From the NCBI GenBank assembly GCA_964607705.1, contig CAZSLI010000009.1:21789-85788 (forward strand): a stretch of 64,000 nucleotides of DNA, given 5' to 3'. The notes below the pieces were generated by a model. It searched no databases. It worked only from the letters and a program-made list of their open reading frames with translations, and had not been told where the DNA came from. The first letter of the stretch is position 1. Each line of letters starts with the position of its first letter. Position numbers and translations under genes: made by a program. Shown here one piece after another: positions 7,604-15,482 of this stretch. This DNA comes from CAZSLI01 sp964607705 (GTDB lineage: Bacteria; Actinomycetota; Coriobacteriia; Anaerosomatales; PHET01).

Positions 7604-8332
7604 TCAGCCGCGGGGGCCCATGCGGTCGTTGACGTAGAGCTTCGGCTCGTTTCCGCGCAGCATCCCGATGAAGCGCTTGTGATGAGCGGCGTACACGAAC
7701 AGACCCATCGCAAGGGCGAAGGGCCAGTCAGGGGAGTGCAGCGCGAGCGCCGCAACCGGCAGGGTGAGTGCCGCAGCCACCTGCCCTGCCATCATGTAGC
7801 GGGTGATCGCGATGACCAGCAGCCCTACCACTACCACCGCGACGAAGTAGCGCCAGTCGTAGGCGAGTAGTGCGCCGCCGCCGGTCGCGAGCCCCTTGCC
7901 CGTGCGTTGGAAGACGCGTTTGGCCAGTGCCATCCACACCGAGTAGTTGTGGCCGAGCACAGCTCCCGCGACTGCAGCCATGGGCACGTACGCCAGCGGC
8001 CAAGCAGTCCAGTTCGCGGAGAGCGACTCGAGCGTGACGCCCCACGGCGTCGCGAACGCCTCACCGACGCCGTAACCGGTCACCGCCATCTTCGCCACGA
8101 GCGCGGGCAGTATTCCCTTCGATGCGTCGGCTACCATCGCCACGACGAACCATCCCCACGATCCCGTGGATCGGCGGACGTTCATGGCACCGACGTTGCC
8201 GGTCCCGTGCGCTGTGATGTCCTCACCCGTGACGCCTCTCACGATGAGATAGGCGAAGGGTATCGACCCGACGAGATAGGCCGCGAGAAGCGCAGCGACG
8301 ACGTAGAGCCATTGGATGGACTGCGGACTCAC
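7604..8332 (-). CDS. plsY: Acyl-phosphate:glycerol-3-phosphate acyltransferase PlsY
   Basis: 242-aa integral membrane enzyme that makes lysophosphatidic acid from acyl-phosphate and glycerol-3-phosphate, the first step of phospholipid synthesis with PlsX. Family motifs: YLVGSIPFAYLI (residues about 18-29), GTGNVGAMNVRRSTG and GKGLATGGGALLA. Several hydrophobic segments alternate with these cytosolic loops. It is longer than typical PlsY (about 200 aa). The stretch between GHNY and GKGLAT (AKRVFQRT) differs from the usual GHxFPVFLxFxGGKGVAT, so this is a divergent member. The GTG start was chosen because it forms a GTGA overlap with the stop of the upstream lipid-kinase gene, implying coupled translation of two phospholipid genes. 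Confidence 0.85.
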   Translation of the reverse strand: MSPQSIQWLYVVAALLAAYLVGSIPFAYLIVRGVTGEDITAHGTGNVGAMNVRRSTGSWGWFVVAMVADASKGILPALVAKMAVTGYGVGEAFATPWGVTLESLSANWTAWPLAYVPMAAVAGAVLGHNYSVWMALAKRVFQRTGKGLATGGGALLAYDWRYFVAVVVVGLLVIAITRYMMAGQVAAALTLPVAALALHSPDWPFALAMGLFVYAAHHKRFIGMLRGNEPKLYVNDRMGPRG

Positions 8333-9240
8333 TCGCTGTCCCTTCTCGGCACGATGCATTCGATGGCACCGTGCAGCATCTCGATGTCGTATCGGCACTC
8401 GAGCAGCATTTCGCCGTCCACCTGCGCCGGAATGGGGCTCTCGCACTCGATCACGGCGCTGCGGTGGCGTGACATGTGCGCCACTTTCATCCCTGTGTGC
8501 CTCCCGCTGATGACGAACGGGAGGCGCCAGAGAGCCTGCGGCAGGGAAAGCGGGTCGATCATGCAGACGTCGAAGAGGCCGTCTGTCGCGTCGGCGTCGG
8601 GAGTGATGTAGAAACCGCCGCCGTAGGTTGGGCCCTGGGTCATGGCGACGATGAGGGTGTCATATCGCTTGGCGGGCTCCCCGTCGAACGACAGGTTCAT
8701 CACGAAGCTGTTCAGGTCCCTGAATAGAACGTTCAACAGCGCCGTCAGGTACAGCCAAAGACCCGAGCGCCGGGTGGTCACCTTGTACTCGACCGCCTTG
8801 GCGGTCACCTTCGCGTCGAGGCCGGCTGCGAAACTGTTGTTGAAGTAGATGTCGTTGGCCTTGCCTACGTCGAAGCGTTTGCGCTCCCCGGTGACCAAGA
8901 CCAGTGCCGCCTGGGTCAGATCGGCGGGGATCCCGAGTGTCCTGCGCGTGTCGTTGCCAGACCCTGTGGGCAAGACGCCGAGCGCGGGGCGGACGTCCTC
9001 GGCAAGCCTCATAAGGCCGTTGAGCACCTCGTGAACCGTGCCGTCGCCTCCCGCGGCCACGACGAGGTCGTAGTCGCTGCCGCGCTCCTCGGCGATGCGG
9101 GCGGCGTGCCCCATGTACTCGGTCTGCACGCTGTCGTGCGCGACATTTGCGAGGAGCTGCTCGATGACCGGGACGAGCTTGGCGGTCTCGCCGTGCTTGG
9201 CCTCGGGATTGATGACGAGAAGTGTGCGTGGACCGGTCAA
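8329..9240 (-). CDS. Diacylglycerol kinase catalytic-domain protein (DagK/YegS family)
   Basis: 303 aa lipid/sphingosine-type kinase domain: LLVINPEAKHG at the start, the nucleotide loop AAGGDGTVHEVLNGL, LPTGSGNDTRRTLGIP and the late AQVDGEMLL motif. It phosphorylates diacylglycerol or a related lipid using ATP and recycles it to phosphatidate at the membrane face. The TTG start is chosen because CGGAGG precedes it by 6 nt and it gives the usual family length. The open frame continues upstream through an ATG at 9282 without a ribosome-binding site and then through the antisense of tRNA-Arg, which is certainly not coding. It is overlapped by plsY. Confidence 0.88.
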   Translation of the reverse strand: MTGPRTLLVINPEAKHGETAKLVPVIEQLLANVAHDSVQTEYMGHAARIAEERGSDYDLVVAAGGDGTVHEVLNGLMRLAEDVRPALGVLPTGSGNDTRRTLGIPADLTQAALVLVTGERKRFDVGKANDIYFNNSFAAGLDAKVTAKAVEYKVTTRRSGLWLYLTALLNVLFRDLNSFVMNLSFDGEPAKRYDTLIVAMTQGPTYGGGFYITPDADATDGLFDVCMIDPLSLPQALWRLPFVISGRHTGMKVAHMSRHRSAVIECESPIPAQVDGEMLLECRYDIEMLHGAIECIVPRRDSE

Positions 9241-9319
9241 CGGGGGCCTCCGAGCGGGGACAGTTGGTGGCAGGGAGAGCATAGCGCACGCATGCGGCGA
9301 GTTGGTCGGGTAGCGGCGG

Positions 9320-9325
9320 TATGAT
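9320..9325 (+). promoter_or_regulatory. Candidate -10 element for tRNA-Arg
   Basis: TATGAT lies 22 nt before the 5' end of the tRNA. No convincing -35 hexamer is found at the right distance, so only the -10 is annotated. Confidence 0.35.
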
Positions 9326-9347
9326 AGAGTGCGTTCTCGCTGTTCAC

Positions 9348-9423
9348 GCCCTCTTAGCTCAGTGGATAGAGCGTCTGCCTCCGGAGCAGAAGGCCGCAGG
9401 TTCGAATCCTGCAGAGGGCGCCA
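9348..9423 (+). tRNA. tRNA-Arg (anticodon CCG)
   Basis: A complete cloverleaf can be folded: acceptor GCCCTCT with AGAGGGC, D stem GCTC/GAGC, anticodon stem TCTGC/GCAGA around loop CTCCGGA (anticodon CCG, reading CGG codons), T arm GCAGG-TTCGAAT-CCTGC, discriminator G and an encoded CCA (9421-9423). CGG is a common arginine codon in this high-GC genome. A terminator hairpin follows 10 nt later. Confidence 0.97.
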
Positions 9424-9433
9424 TCGCGCACAC

Positions 9434-9470
9434 ACGAGAGGCCGGCCCCCCAGGGGAGCCGGCCTCTCGT
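9434..9470. terminator. Terminator hairpin after tRNA-Arg
   Basis: Perfect 13-bp stem (arms 9434-9446 and 9458-9470) with a 11-nt loop, placed between tRNA-Arg and the converging EF-G-like gene. It is suitable for termination from both sides; tails are short. Confidence 0.75.
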
Positions 9471-9501
9471 TGTATCGGTGAGCTTTGCAGCGGTGAGGCG
9501 G

Positions 9502-11571
9502 CTAGTGGCCCTCCGCGCGCTCCTTCTGGTAGGTCTCGACGAGCTTCTTCTGAACGTCGCCGGGAACCTGCTCGTAGCTCTCGATCTTGATCGTATACGT
9601 GCCGGTGCCGCTCGAGATGGCGCGGAGGTGAGGCGAGTAGTGCACGACCTCGGCGTAGGGCACGTGCGCCTTGATGACCTGAACGCCCGGTGCGGGCGCG
9701 TCCATGCCCAGCACGCGGCCGCGGATTGAGCTGATGTCGCCCATGACCGCGCCGGCGTAGGCGTCAGGCACTTCGATCTCGAGGGTCGCGATCGGTTCCA
9801 GGATGACGGGGTCGGCTTTCTCGGCGGCCGCGCGGAATCCGATGCGGGCAGCGGTCTTGAACGCCATCTCGTTGGAGTCGACCGCGTGCATCGAGCCGTC
9901 GTAGACCGCAACGCGGACGTCCTGCACGGGGTAACCGGCGATCGCGCCCTGGGTCATCGTGTCCTGAACGCCCTTGTCCACGGCGACGATGAACGGCTTG
10001 CTGATCTTGCCGCCCACAATCTCGTCCTTGAACTCGTAGCCGCCGCCGGGGTTGGGCTCGATGCGGAGCCAGGCGTCGGCGAACTGGCCCGAACCACCGG
10101 TCTGCTTCTTGTGGCGCCCTTGTGCCTGCGCGGTCTTGCGGATCGTCTCACGGTAGGGGATGCGCAGGTCGATCAGCTCAGCCTCGACATGGAAGCGGTC
10201 ACGCAGCCGCGACAGCACCACGTCGATCGCGGTGTCTCCCATGCCGGTGACGACCGTCTGGTGAGTCTCCTCGTCGCGCCGAAGCAGCAGCGAGGGATCC
10301 TCGTCGACGATGCCCTTCAGCGCCGTGCCCAGCTTGTCCTCGTCGGCCTTCGTCTTGGCCACGATGGCGACGGGGTACAGCGGCTCGGGGAGAGGCAGCC
10401 CGTCGAACGAGACGTCGCCCTTCGCGGACAGGGTGTCGTTGGTGAGCACGTCGGCGAGCTTCGTGAGCACCGCGATGTCGCCGGCGGGCGCGCCGGTGAT
10501 GTCCGCAGTCTCCTTGCCCGTCATCTTGAACAGGTGAGCGATGCGCTCCTTCTTGCCGTTGCGCGCATTCACGAGTTCGGTGTTGGGCGTGAGCGTGCCC
10601 GAGACGATCTTCACGAAGTTGATGCGGCCGACGTAGGGGTCCGAAAGCGTCTTGAAGACGTGCGCGGAGACGTCGCCGTCCGTCGAGAAGTGGACTTCCT
10701 TGCCGTCCACGGTATGAAGCGGTCCATGCGCCGTGGGTTCGGGGAAGAAGGTGACGATCTCGTCCATCAGGTCCTCGATACCCTGCAGCTTCGCGGCCGA
10801 GCCGACGAAGACCGGGATGACCTTGGACTGAGCGATGGCGAGCCCGAGTAGCTTCTCGAGGTCCTCCTGCGTGAGCGGTTCTCCCTCGAGGTACTTCATC
10901 ATCAGCTCGTCGTCGGCCTCGGCGGTCTTGTCCGCAAGTTGCTCGCGCGCCAGCTCGGCGGCCGCCACGAACTCGGCAGGGATGTCATCCATGTGCTCGC
11001 CGTCGTCCTCGTGGTGGTAGGCCTTCATGCGGATGATATCGACCACACCGTGGAAGTCGGCCTCGTCGCCCATGGGCAGCTGCACCGGGACGACCCGGTC
11101 GCCGAACTTGGCTCGCAGCGCCTTGAGCGCCGCGTCGAAGTCGGCGTGCTCCTTGTCGAGCCGGTTGATGAACACGGCGCGGGCGATTCCCATCTCGCCC
11201 GCGATCTTCCACAACCGCTCGGTCTGCACCTGCGGTCCCGCAACAGCATCGACGACGAAGAGTGCCATCTCGGCAGCCTCCATGCCGGCGATGGCGTCGG
11301 TGATGAAGTCGGCGTATCCGGGGGTGTCGATCACGTTGATCTTCACGCCGTCGTGCGTGACGGGGGCGAGGGCGAGGTTGATGGTGAACTGACGCTTGAC
11401 CTCTTCAGGATCGTAATCGAGCGTGCTTTGGCCGGTGTCGACCGAACCAAGCCGCTTCGTCGCGCCCGAGAGGAAGAGCATCGCCTCGGCGAGTGACGTC
11501 TTTCCGGCGCCCCCGTGACCTACAAGGACGACGTTACGGACCTTCTCTGTGCTCGGTGCTCCCAAGAACAT
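9502..11571 (-). CDS. Elongation factor G-like GTPase (FusA2-type)
   Basis: 689-aa translational GTPase with the five-domain EF-G layout. Walker A is GHGGAGKT (18-25) instead of the usual AHIDAGKT. G3 is DTPGYADF, with Y86 at the position of the catalytic histidine of canonical EF-G (DTPGHVDF). G4 is NRLDKE instead of NKxD. These are features of the EF-G2/FusA2-like branch, so this is probably not the main translocase, which normally sits in the rpsL-rpsG-tuf cluster (not in view). Domain IV has GGSGQFADAWLRIEPNPGGG and domain V GAVMGDISSIRGRVLGMD. The ATG at 11571 has GGGAGG only 2 nt upstream; the TTG two codons later would have better spacing. The family has been linked to ribosome recycling or alternative translation roles in other species. 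Confidence 0.88.
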   Translation of the reverse strand: MFLGAPSTEKVRNVVLVGHGGAGKTSLAEAMLFLSGATKRLGSVDTGQSTLDYDPEEVKRQFTINLALAPVTHDGVKINVIDTPGYADFITDAIAGMEAAEMALFVVDAVAGPQVQTERLWKIAGEMGIARAVFINRLDKEHADFDAALKALRAKFGDRVVPVQLPMGDEADFHGVVDIIRMKAYHHEDDGEHMDDIPAEFVAAAELAREQLADKTAEADDELMMKYLEGEPLTQEDLEKLLGLAIAQSKVIPVFVGSAAKLQGIEDLMDEIVTFFPEPTAHGPLHTVDGKEVHFSTDGDVSAHVFKTLSDPYVGRINFVKIVSGTLTPNTELVNARNGKKERIAHLFKMTGKETADITGAPAGDIAVLTKLADVLTNDTLSAKGDVSFDGLPLPEPLYPVAIVAKTKADEDKLGTALKGIVDEDPSLLLRRDEETHQTVVTGMGDTAIDVVLSRLRDRFHVEAELIDLRIPYRETIRKTAQAQGRHKKQTGGSGQFADAWLRIEPNPGGGYEFKDEIVGGKISKPFIVAVDKGVQDTMTQGAIAGYPVQDVRVAVYDGSMHAVDSNEMAFKTAARIGFRAAAEKADPVILEPIATLEIEVPDAYAGAVMGDISSIRGRVLGMDAPAPGVQVIKAHVPYAEVVHYSPHLRAISSGTGTYTIKIESYEQVPGDVQKKLVETYQKERAEGH

Positions 11572-11693
11572 CGCCTCCCTGGATAGAAGCGCGCCACCGC
11601 ATGGTGACGCGCGCCAAGAGCAACGCGGAGGCAACCCGCCCCCGCGGGTCCATCGCCGACTAGTCTACTCCTTCGCGCGCGCGGAGCGACTCC

Positions 11694-11722
11694 TTACCAC
11701 GCTGCCGTTCGGCTGCTAGAAT
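11694..11722 (+). promoter_or_regulatory. Probable promoter of the cyclophilin lipoprotein gene
   Basis: TTACCA (11694-11699), 17-nt spacer, TAGAAT (11717-11722). The -10 matches consensus in five of six positions. Transcription would start about 11729, giving a leader of about 54 nt with GAGGAGG. Confidence 0.55.
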
Positions 11723-11782
11723 CCCTTGGAACACTTTGTCGCGGGAGGCAGCTCTCGCGCGCTTCGAGGAGGTCTTTCGCCG

Positions 11783-12484
11783 TTGTCCCGCACTTCCCGC
11801 GTCCTGCTCCTTTCCTTTCTGGCTCTCGTGTTCACCGCATTGCTCGCGGTAGCCGGATGCACGGGAAGCGCCACCGACAAAGCGGCGACGACGAAGCCAA
11901 CGGAGCCGACCGGCGCCGCGACCGAACAGGCTCCACAGACTACCGAGGAGGGCGGCTTGTACACTCCCGCGTATCAGCCCAGAGGCGACGAGGTCGCCAT
12001 CATCAAGACCAGCAAGGGCCCCATCACCGTCAAGCTCTACGGGAAGGACGCCCCGATCCACGTGGGCAACTTCGTCGAGCTGGCGAAGAAGGGCTTCTAT
12101 GACGGCATCAAGTTCCACCGCTACGAGCCCGGCTTCGTCGTGCAGGGTGGCGACCCCAAGACCAAGGAGTTCACCGCCGAGCAGGTCGCCGAGGAAGTCG
12201 CGACCGGCTATTCGCAGTTCGGCACGGGCGGTCCGGGATACGTCATCAAGGGTGAATTCGACCCGAAGACCAACCCGAACAAGCACGTCATCGGTGCCCT
12301 CGGCATGGCGCGCACCAACGATCCCGACTCAGCCGGCTCGCAGTTCTACTTCGCGCTCCAGCCTCTGCCGCAGCTCGATGGCAGCTACACGGTCTTCGGC
12401 CAGGTGACCGAGGGCCTCGAGGCCATGCAGCAGCTGCGCGTGGGCGACGAGATCATCTCGGTCGAGCTCAAGAACGCCGAGTAG
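11783..12484 (+). CDS. Cyclophilin-type peptidyl-prolyl isomerase, lipoprotein
   Basis: 233 aa from a TTG start behind GAGGAGG. Residues 1-26 are a lipoprotein signal peptide (positive SRTSR, hydrophobic core, lipobox VAGC with C26). A Thr/Pro-rich spacer to about 65 is followed by the cyclophilin domain: AIIKTSKGPITVKLYGKDAP, the active-site segment FYDGIKFHRYEPGFVVQGGD, GALGMARTNDPDSAGSQFYF and YTVFGQVTEGLEAM. The catalytic arginine (in FHRYEPGF) and the SQFYF motif are intact. It should isomerise prolyl bonds of exported proteins at the outer face of the cytoplasmic membrane. A TPR membrane protein follows after 11 nt and is probably co-transcribed. Confidence 0.9.
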   Translation: MSRTSRVLLLSFLALVFTALLAVAGCTGSATDKAATTKPTEPTGAATEQAPQTTEEGGLYTPAYQPRGDEVAIIKTSKGPITVKLYGKDAPIHVGNFVELAKKGFYDGIKFHRYEPGFVVQGGDPKTKEFTAEQVAEEVATGYSQFGTGGPGYVIKGEFDPKTNPNKHVIGALGMARTNDPDSAGSQFYFALQPLPQLDGSYTVFGQVTEGLEAMQQLRVGDEIISVELKNAE

Positions 12485-12495
12485 GCCCGGACTTA

Positions 12496-13932
12496 GTGGA
12501 CTCTTCCAAATTCCACGAGGCGCAAGCCGCTTACGACGCCGGCGACTACCGCTCGGCGGCTAAGGGCTTCCTCGCATCAGCGGGGAAGGGCGCCCTGGGT
12601 AATGGAGCCGCGTACCACATGGCCGGCAATGCGCTCATGCGTCTTCGCCGCCACGCCGACGCCGTCACCGTCTACGGTCATGCGTTGCGCGACGAGACGT
12701 ATGACAAGGCCGGTGCCGTTCATGCGAACCTCGGTGCCGCCTACGTCGCGCTCGGAGAGCACACCCATGCGATAGCGTCGTACGAGGCCGCGCTCGCTGA
12801 CCCCGGCTACCAGACGCCGTACAAGGCGTGGCAGGGGATCGCCTCCGTCTACATGGAGCGCGGGCGTGCCGAGGACGCCGCCATCGCGTACCGAAAGGCG
12901 GCGCTCGACGAGACCAACCCTGACCCGGGCAAGGCACTCGTGAACCTGGGTCTGTGCTTCATGGCCCTCGGCCGTCCGAATGACGCCGCCGACGCCTACA
13001 AAGCAGCGCTCGGCTTTGACTCATACCAGGGCCGTGGGCGAGCGCTCGCCAACCTCGGCCAAGCGTATGCCGCCACGGGCGATCAGCTCGAGGCCGTTCG
13101 CGCGTTCGAGAAGGCCACGCAGCTTCACGGGCACCAGTTGTCGCCCTCAGCCCGTGCTGACTACGAACGGGCGCTCGAGGCCACCAGGCCGCAGCGCGAG
13201 ACCGTCGAAGGCTGGGTCACCGGCGAGATGCCTCCGGTCCCGCTTGACGACCAGGAGCCGACCGGCTGGGACACAAACGAACTGCATGCCCTGACCGGCG
13301 TGGGCGCGTATGCCCAGGCCACCTCGCCTGCCGAAGAGGCTGCGGCGATCGAGTACGGCCCGGTCGAGCCGGTGCAGCAACCGGTGGCCGAGCCGACCGC
13401 CGACGACCAGGCCGACATCGCAGCCCGCGAGCTGGGCTTCGGCGATGAGGCCGCGGTCACGAGCTTCTTCAGCCTCACCGAAGACGAGATGAAGGCGCGT
13501 GCTCGCGAGGAGCGTCGCGCCGAGCGCGCGAGCCGCGGCCCAGCCGCCGTCGTACGCGGACTGCTCACCATCCTCCTGATCGTGCTGGTCGTTGGCGGCC
13601 TCATCGGCGTCGGCTATTGGTTCGGCTTCGGGTGGCCCATGCAGGACACCACCGTGAAGGGCCTTTTCGTCGCCTACTCAGCTGGTGAGCCGGTCGAGCA
13701 GTACTGGGTCGCCGTGCCGGATGGTGACGTCAAGAAGGAGATGGCTAAGGTCCCGCCCGTGAAGTCGTTCACGGTCGACAAGATCGTGCGCGGCAAGGAC
13801 ACGTCGAAGGCGTCTGTGACAGTCACTCCCGAGAACGGTGCCCCTTTGCACTACGTCGTGACGCTGTCGCGCGAAGGTGTGGGCTGGCGCGTCACCGGCA
13901 TCGATTACAACTGGCGTTCGACGGGCGGCTAG
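12496..13932 (+). CDS. TPR-repeat protein with one membrane segment
   Basis: 478 aa. Residues about 5-230 contain at least five TPR-like helical hairpins with a period near 38 residues (AVHANLGAAYVALGEHTHAI, ALVNLGLCFMALGRPNDAAD, ALANLGQAYAATGDQLEAV). Then comes an acidic, Pro/Glu-rich linker, a basic stretch (REERRAERASRG), one membrane helix at about 355-375 (TILLIVLVVGGLIGVGYWFG) and a C-terminal domain of about 100 residues (VVTLSREGVGWRVTGIDY) that would be outside the cell. The TPR part faces the cytosol and probably binds protein partners. GTG start 11 nt after the isomerase stop, without a strong ribosome-binding site, so translation may depend on the upstream gene. Specific function unknown. 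Confidence 0.75.
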   Translation: MDSSKFHEAQAAYDAGDYRSAAKGFLASAGKGALGNGAAYHMAGNALMRLRRHADAVTVYGHALRDETYDKAGAVHANLGAAYVALGEHTHAIASYEAALADPGYQTPYKAWQGIASVYMERGRAEDAAIAYRKAALDETNPDPGKALVNLGLCFMALGRPNDAADAYKAALGFDSYQGRGRALANLGQAYAATGDQLEAVRAFEKATQLHGHQLSPSARADYERALEATRPQRETVEGWVTGEMPPVPLDDQEPTGWDTNELHALTGVGAYAQATSPAEEAAAIEYGPVEPVQQPVAEPTADDQADIAARELGFGDEAAVTSFFSLTEDEMKARAREERRAERASRGPAAVVRGLLTILLIVLVVGGLIGVGYWFGFGWPMQDTTVKGLFVAYSAGEPVEQYWVAVPDGDVKKEMAKVPPVKSFTVDKIVRGKDTSKASVTVTPENGAPLHYVVTLSREGVGWRVTGIDYNWRSTGG

Positions 13933-13966
13933 AGGCCGTCCGCAGCGATAGGAAGGATTCACGACT

Positions 13967-14371
13967 TTGGAGCAGCAGACTTACGTAATGATCAAGCCGG
14001 ACGCTGTCCGGCGCGGGTTCGTCGGCAAGATCGTGTCGCGGTTCGAAGATGCCGGTCTTCGCATCGTGCGGCTCGAGTACGGCCTGGTCACCGCCGAGGA
14101 GGCCGCGGCCAACTACGCCGAGCACGAGGGCAAGCCGTTCTACGCCGGCCTGATCAGCTACATCACCTCAGGACCGGTCGTGAAGATGGTTCTCATGGGG
14201 CCGGAGGCCGTCAAGGTCTGCCGCAAGCTCATGGGCGCGACCAACCCCGCCGACGCCGCCCCGGGCACCATCCGTGGCGACTTCGGGCTCGTTCTGGACG
14301 AGAACGTGATCCACGGCTCGGATTCGCCGGAATCCGCCGAGCGCGAGATCTCGATCTTCTTCGGCAAGTAA
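13967..14371 (+). CDS. ndk: Nucleoside diphosphate kinase
   Basis: 134 aa, the normal bacterial length. It transfers the terminal phosphate of ATP to other NDPs through a phospho-histidine, keeping (d)NTP pools balanced. Visible motifs: TYVMIKPDAVRRG at the N-terminus, KPFYAGLISYITSGPVV, GATNPADAAPGTIRGDF and the catalytic H116 in NVIHGSDS. TTG start with AGGAAGG 7 nt upstream; no ATG in this frame would keep the N-terminal strand. A short hairpin follows, then the hydrogenase operon. Confidence 0.97.
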   Translation: MEQQTYVMIKPDAVRRGFVGKIVSRFEDAGLRIVRLEYGLVTAEEAAANYAEHEGKPFYAGLISYITSGPVVKMVLMGPEAVKVCRKLMGATNPADAAPGTIRGDFGLVLDENVIHGSDSPESAEREISIFFGK

Positions 14372-14384
14372 TCAGCGCGTGAAA

Positions 14385-14407
14385 GGGGCGGCCCGTCGGG
14401 TCGCTCC
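14385..14407 (+). terminator. Weak hairpin after ndk
   Basis: Ten-bp stem with two G.U pairs and a GTC loop (arms 14385-14394 and 14398-14407) 13 nt after the ndk stop. There is no T-run. It may reduce readthrough into hydB. Confidence 0.35.
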
Positions 14408-14459
14408 ACTCGCATCCGGGACCCCACCGCGATGCGATGCCTGGGAGTAAGGGGACCAC

Positions 14460-15482
14460 ATGTTCTTCCGCGTCATGGACAAGGCGCGGCTCGCGGACCT
14501 CGTGCGCGGCTTGGCCGAGCACTACGAGGTCGTCGGGCCTGTCGCCAAGGGCGATGCGTTCGTCTTCGGGCGCATCGACGATCCGTCCGAGCTGAGGCTC
14601 GACTACGACACGACGCTTCTTCCGCCGAAGAAGTACTTCGTGCCGCAGAACGAAGAGCTCATGCGCTTCCGCACCGAGGACGGGCACGTCACGTCCGACA
14701 AGGCGCCCGTGCATCCGCGCGTGCTCTTCGGCCTGCACCCGTGCGACCTGAACGCGCTCATGCTCATGGACAACGTCTTCCTCGGCGAGTACGAAGACCC
14801 GTACTACAAGGCGCGTCGCGACCGCACGCTGCTCGTCGGCGTCAGCTGCGAGCCTCGTGACGAGTGCTTCTGCAACGCCTGGGCGACCGACGAAGTCCAC
14901 TGGGGCTTCGATCTCTTCCTGACGGACCTGGGCGACCGCTACTTCGTCTCGGTGCGTTCGGTGAAGGGCGCCGAGCTGCTCGACCACTACGTCGAGACGC
15001 GCCCCATCTCCGAGGAGGACACCGCCGAATTCCAGCGCAAGACGCACGAGTTCAAAGAGTCGTTCACCTCCCAGCTCGACACCGCACAGATCCCGCTGCT
15101 GCTCGACGCGAAGTTCGACGACCCGATCTGGGACGAACTCGGCGAGCGCTGCCTGTCGTGCGGTGCCTGCTCGATGGTCTGCCCCACGTGCTACTGCTTC
15201 GACGTGAAGGACCGGCTCACTCCCGACGGCAAGGACGGCTCCCGCATCCGAGTCTGGGACAGCTGCCAGTTCTCCGAGTTCGCCGAGGTGGCGCACGGCC
15301 ACAACTTCCGAGAGACCCGCGCCAGCCGCGTGAAGTACCGCTACTACCACAAGCAGTGGGGCTATCTGTCCAAGTTCGAGCGCGTCCTGTGCGTCGGCTG
15401 TGGCCGTTGCACGCGTGCGTGCAAGGCGGACATCAACCCGCGCATCGTCATCGAGGCGCTCCAGAGCGGAGGTGCCCGATGA
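14460..15482 (+). CDS. hydB: Sulfhydrogenase-type [NiFe] hydrogenase, beta (iron-sulfur) subunit
   Basis: 340-aa electron-transfer subunit of a group 3b (bifunctional, NADP-linked sulfhydrogenase) hydrogenase. The C-terminal third carries two [4Fe-4S] sites: C231, C234, C237, C241 (plus C244 and C246) and C311, C314, C317, C321. Upstream are LFGLHPCDLNAL and CEPRDECFC, typical of HydB/anaerobic sulfite reductase A-like proteins. It passes electrons between the flavin subunit and the catalytic dimer in the cytosol. First gene of a four-gene operon in the order beta, gamma, delta, alpha, as in Pyrococcus furiosus. ATG start with AAGGGGA upstream; its stop overlaps hydG by ATGA. Confidence 0.9.
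   Translation: MFFRVMDKARLADLVRGLAEHYEVVGPVAKGDAFVFGRIDDPSELRLDYDTTLLPPKKYFVPQNEELMRFRTEDGHVTSDKAPVHPRVLFGLHPCDLNALMLMDNVFLGEYEDPYYKARRDRTLLVGVSCEPRDECFCNAWATDEVHWGFDLFLTDLGDRYFVSVRSVKGAELLDHYVETRPISEEDTAEFQRKTHEFKESFTSQLDTAQIPLLLDAKFDDPIWDELGERCLSCGACSMVCPTCYCFDVKDRLTPDGKDGSRIRVWDSCQFSEFAEVAHGHNFRETRASRVKYRYYHKQWGYLSKFERVLCVGCGRCTRACKADINPRIVIEALQSGGAR

Noticed and set aside
9241..9435. N-terminal extension of the DagK-family frame (MCARWRPLQDSNLRPS...)
   Set aside because: This stretch is the antisense translation of tRNA-Arg, a well-known false protein sequence; a TTG start with GGAGG at 9240 fits better.
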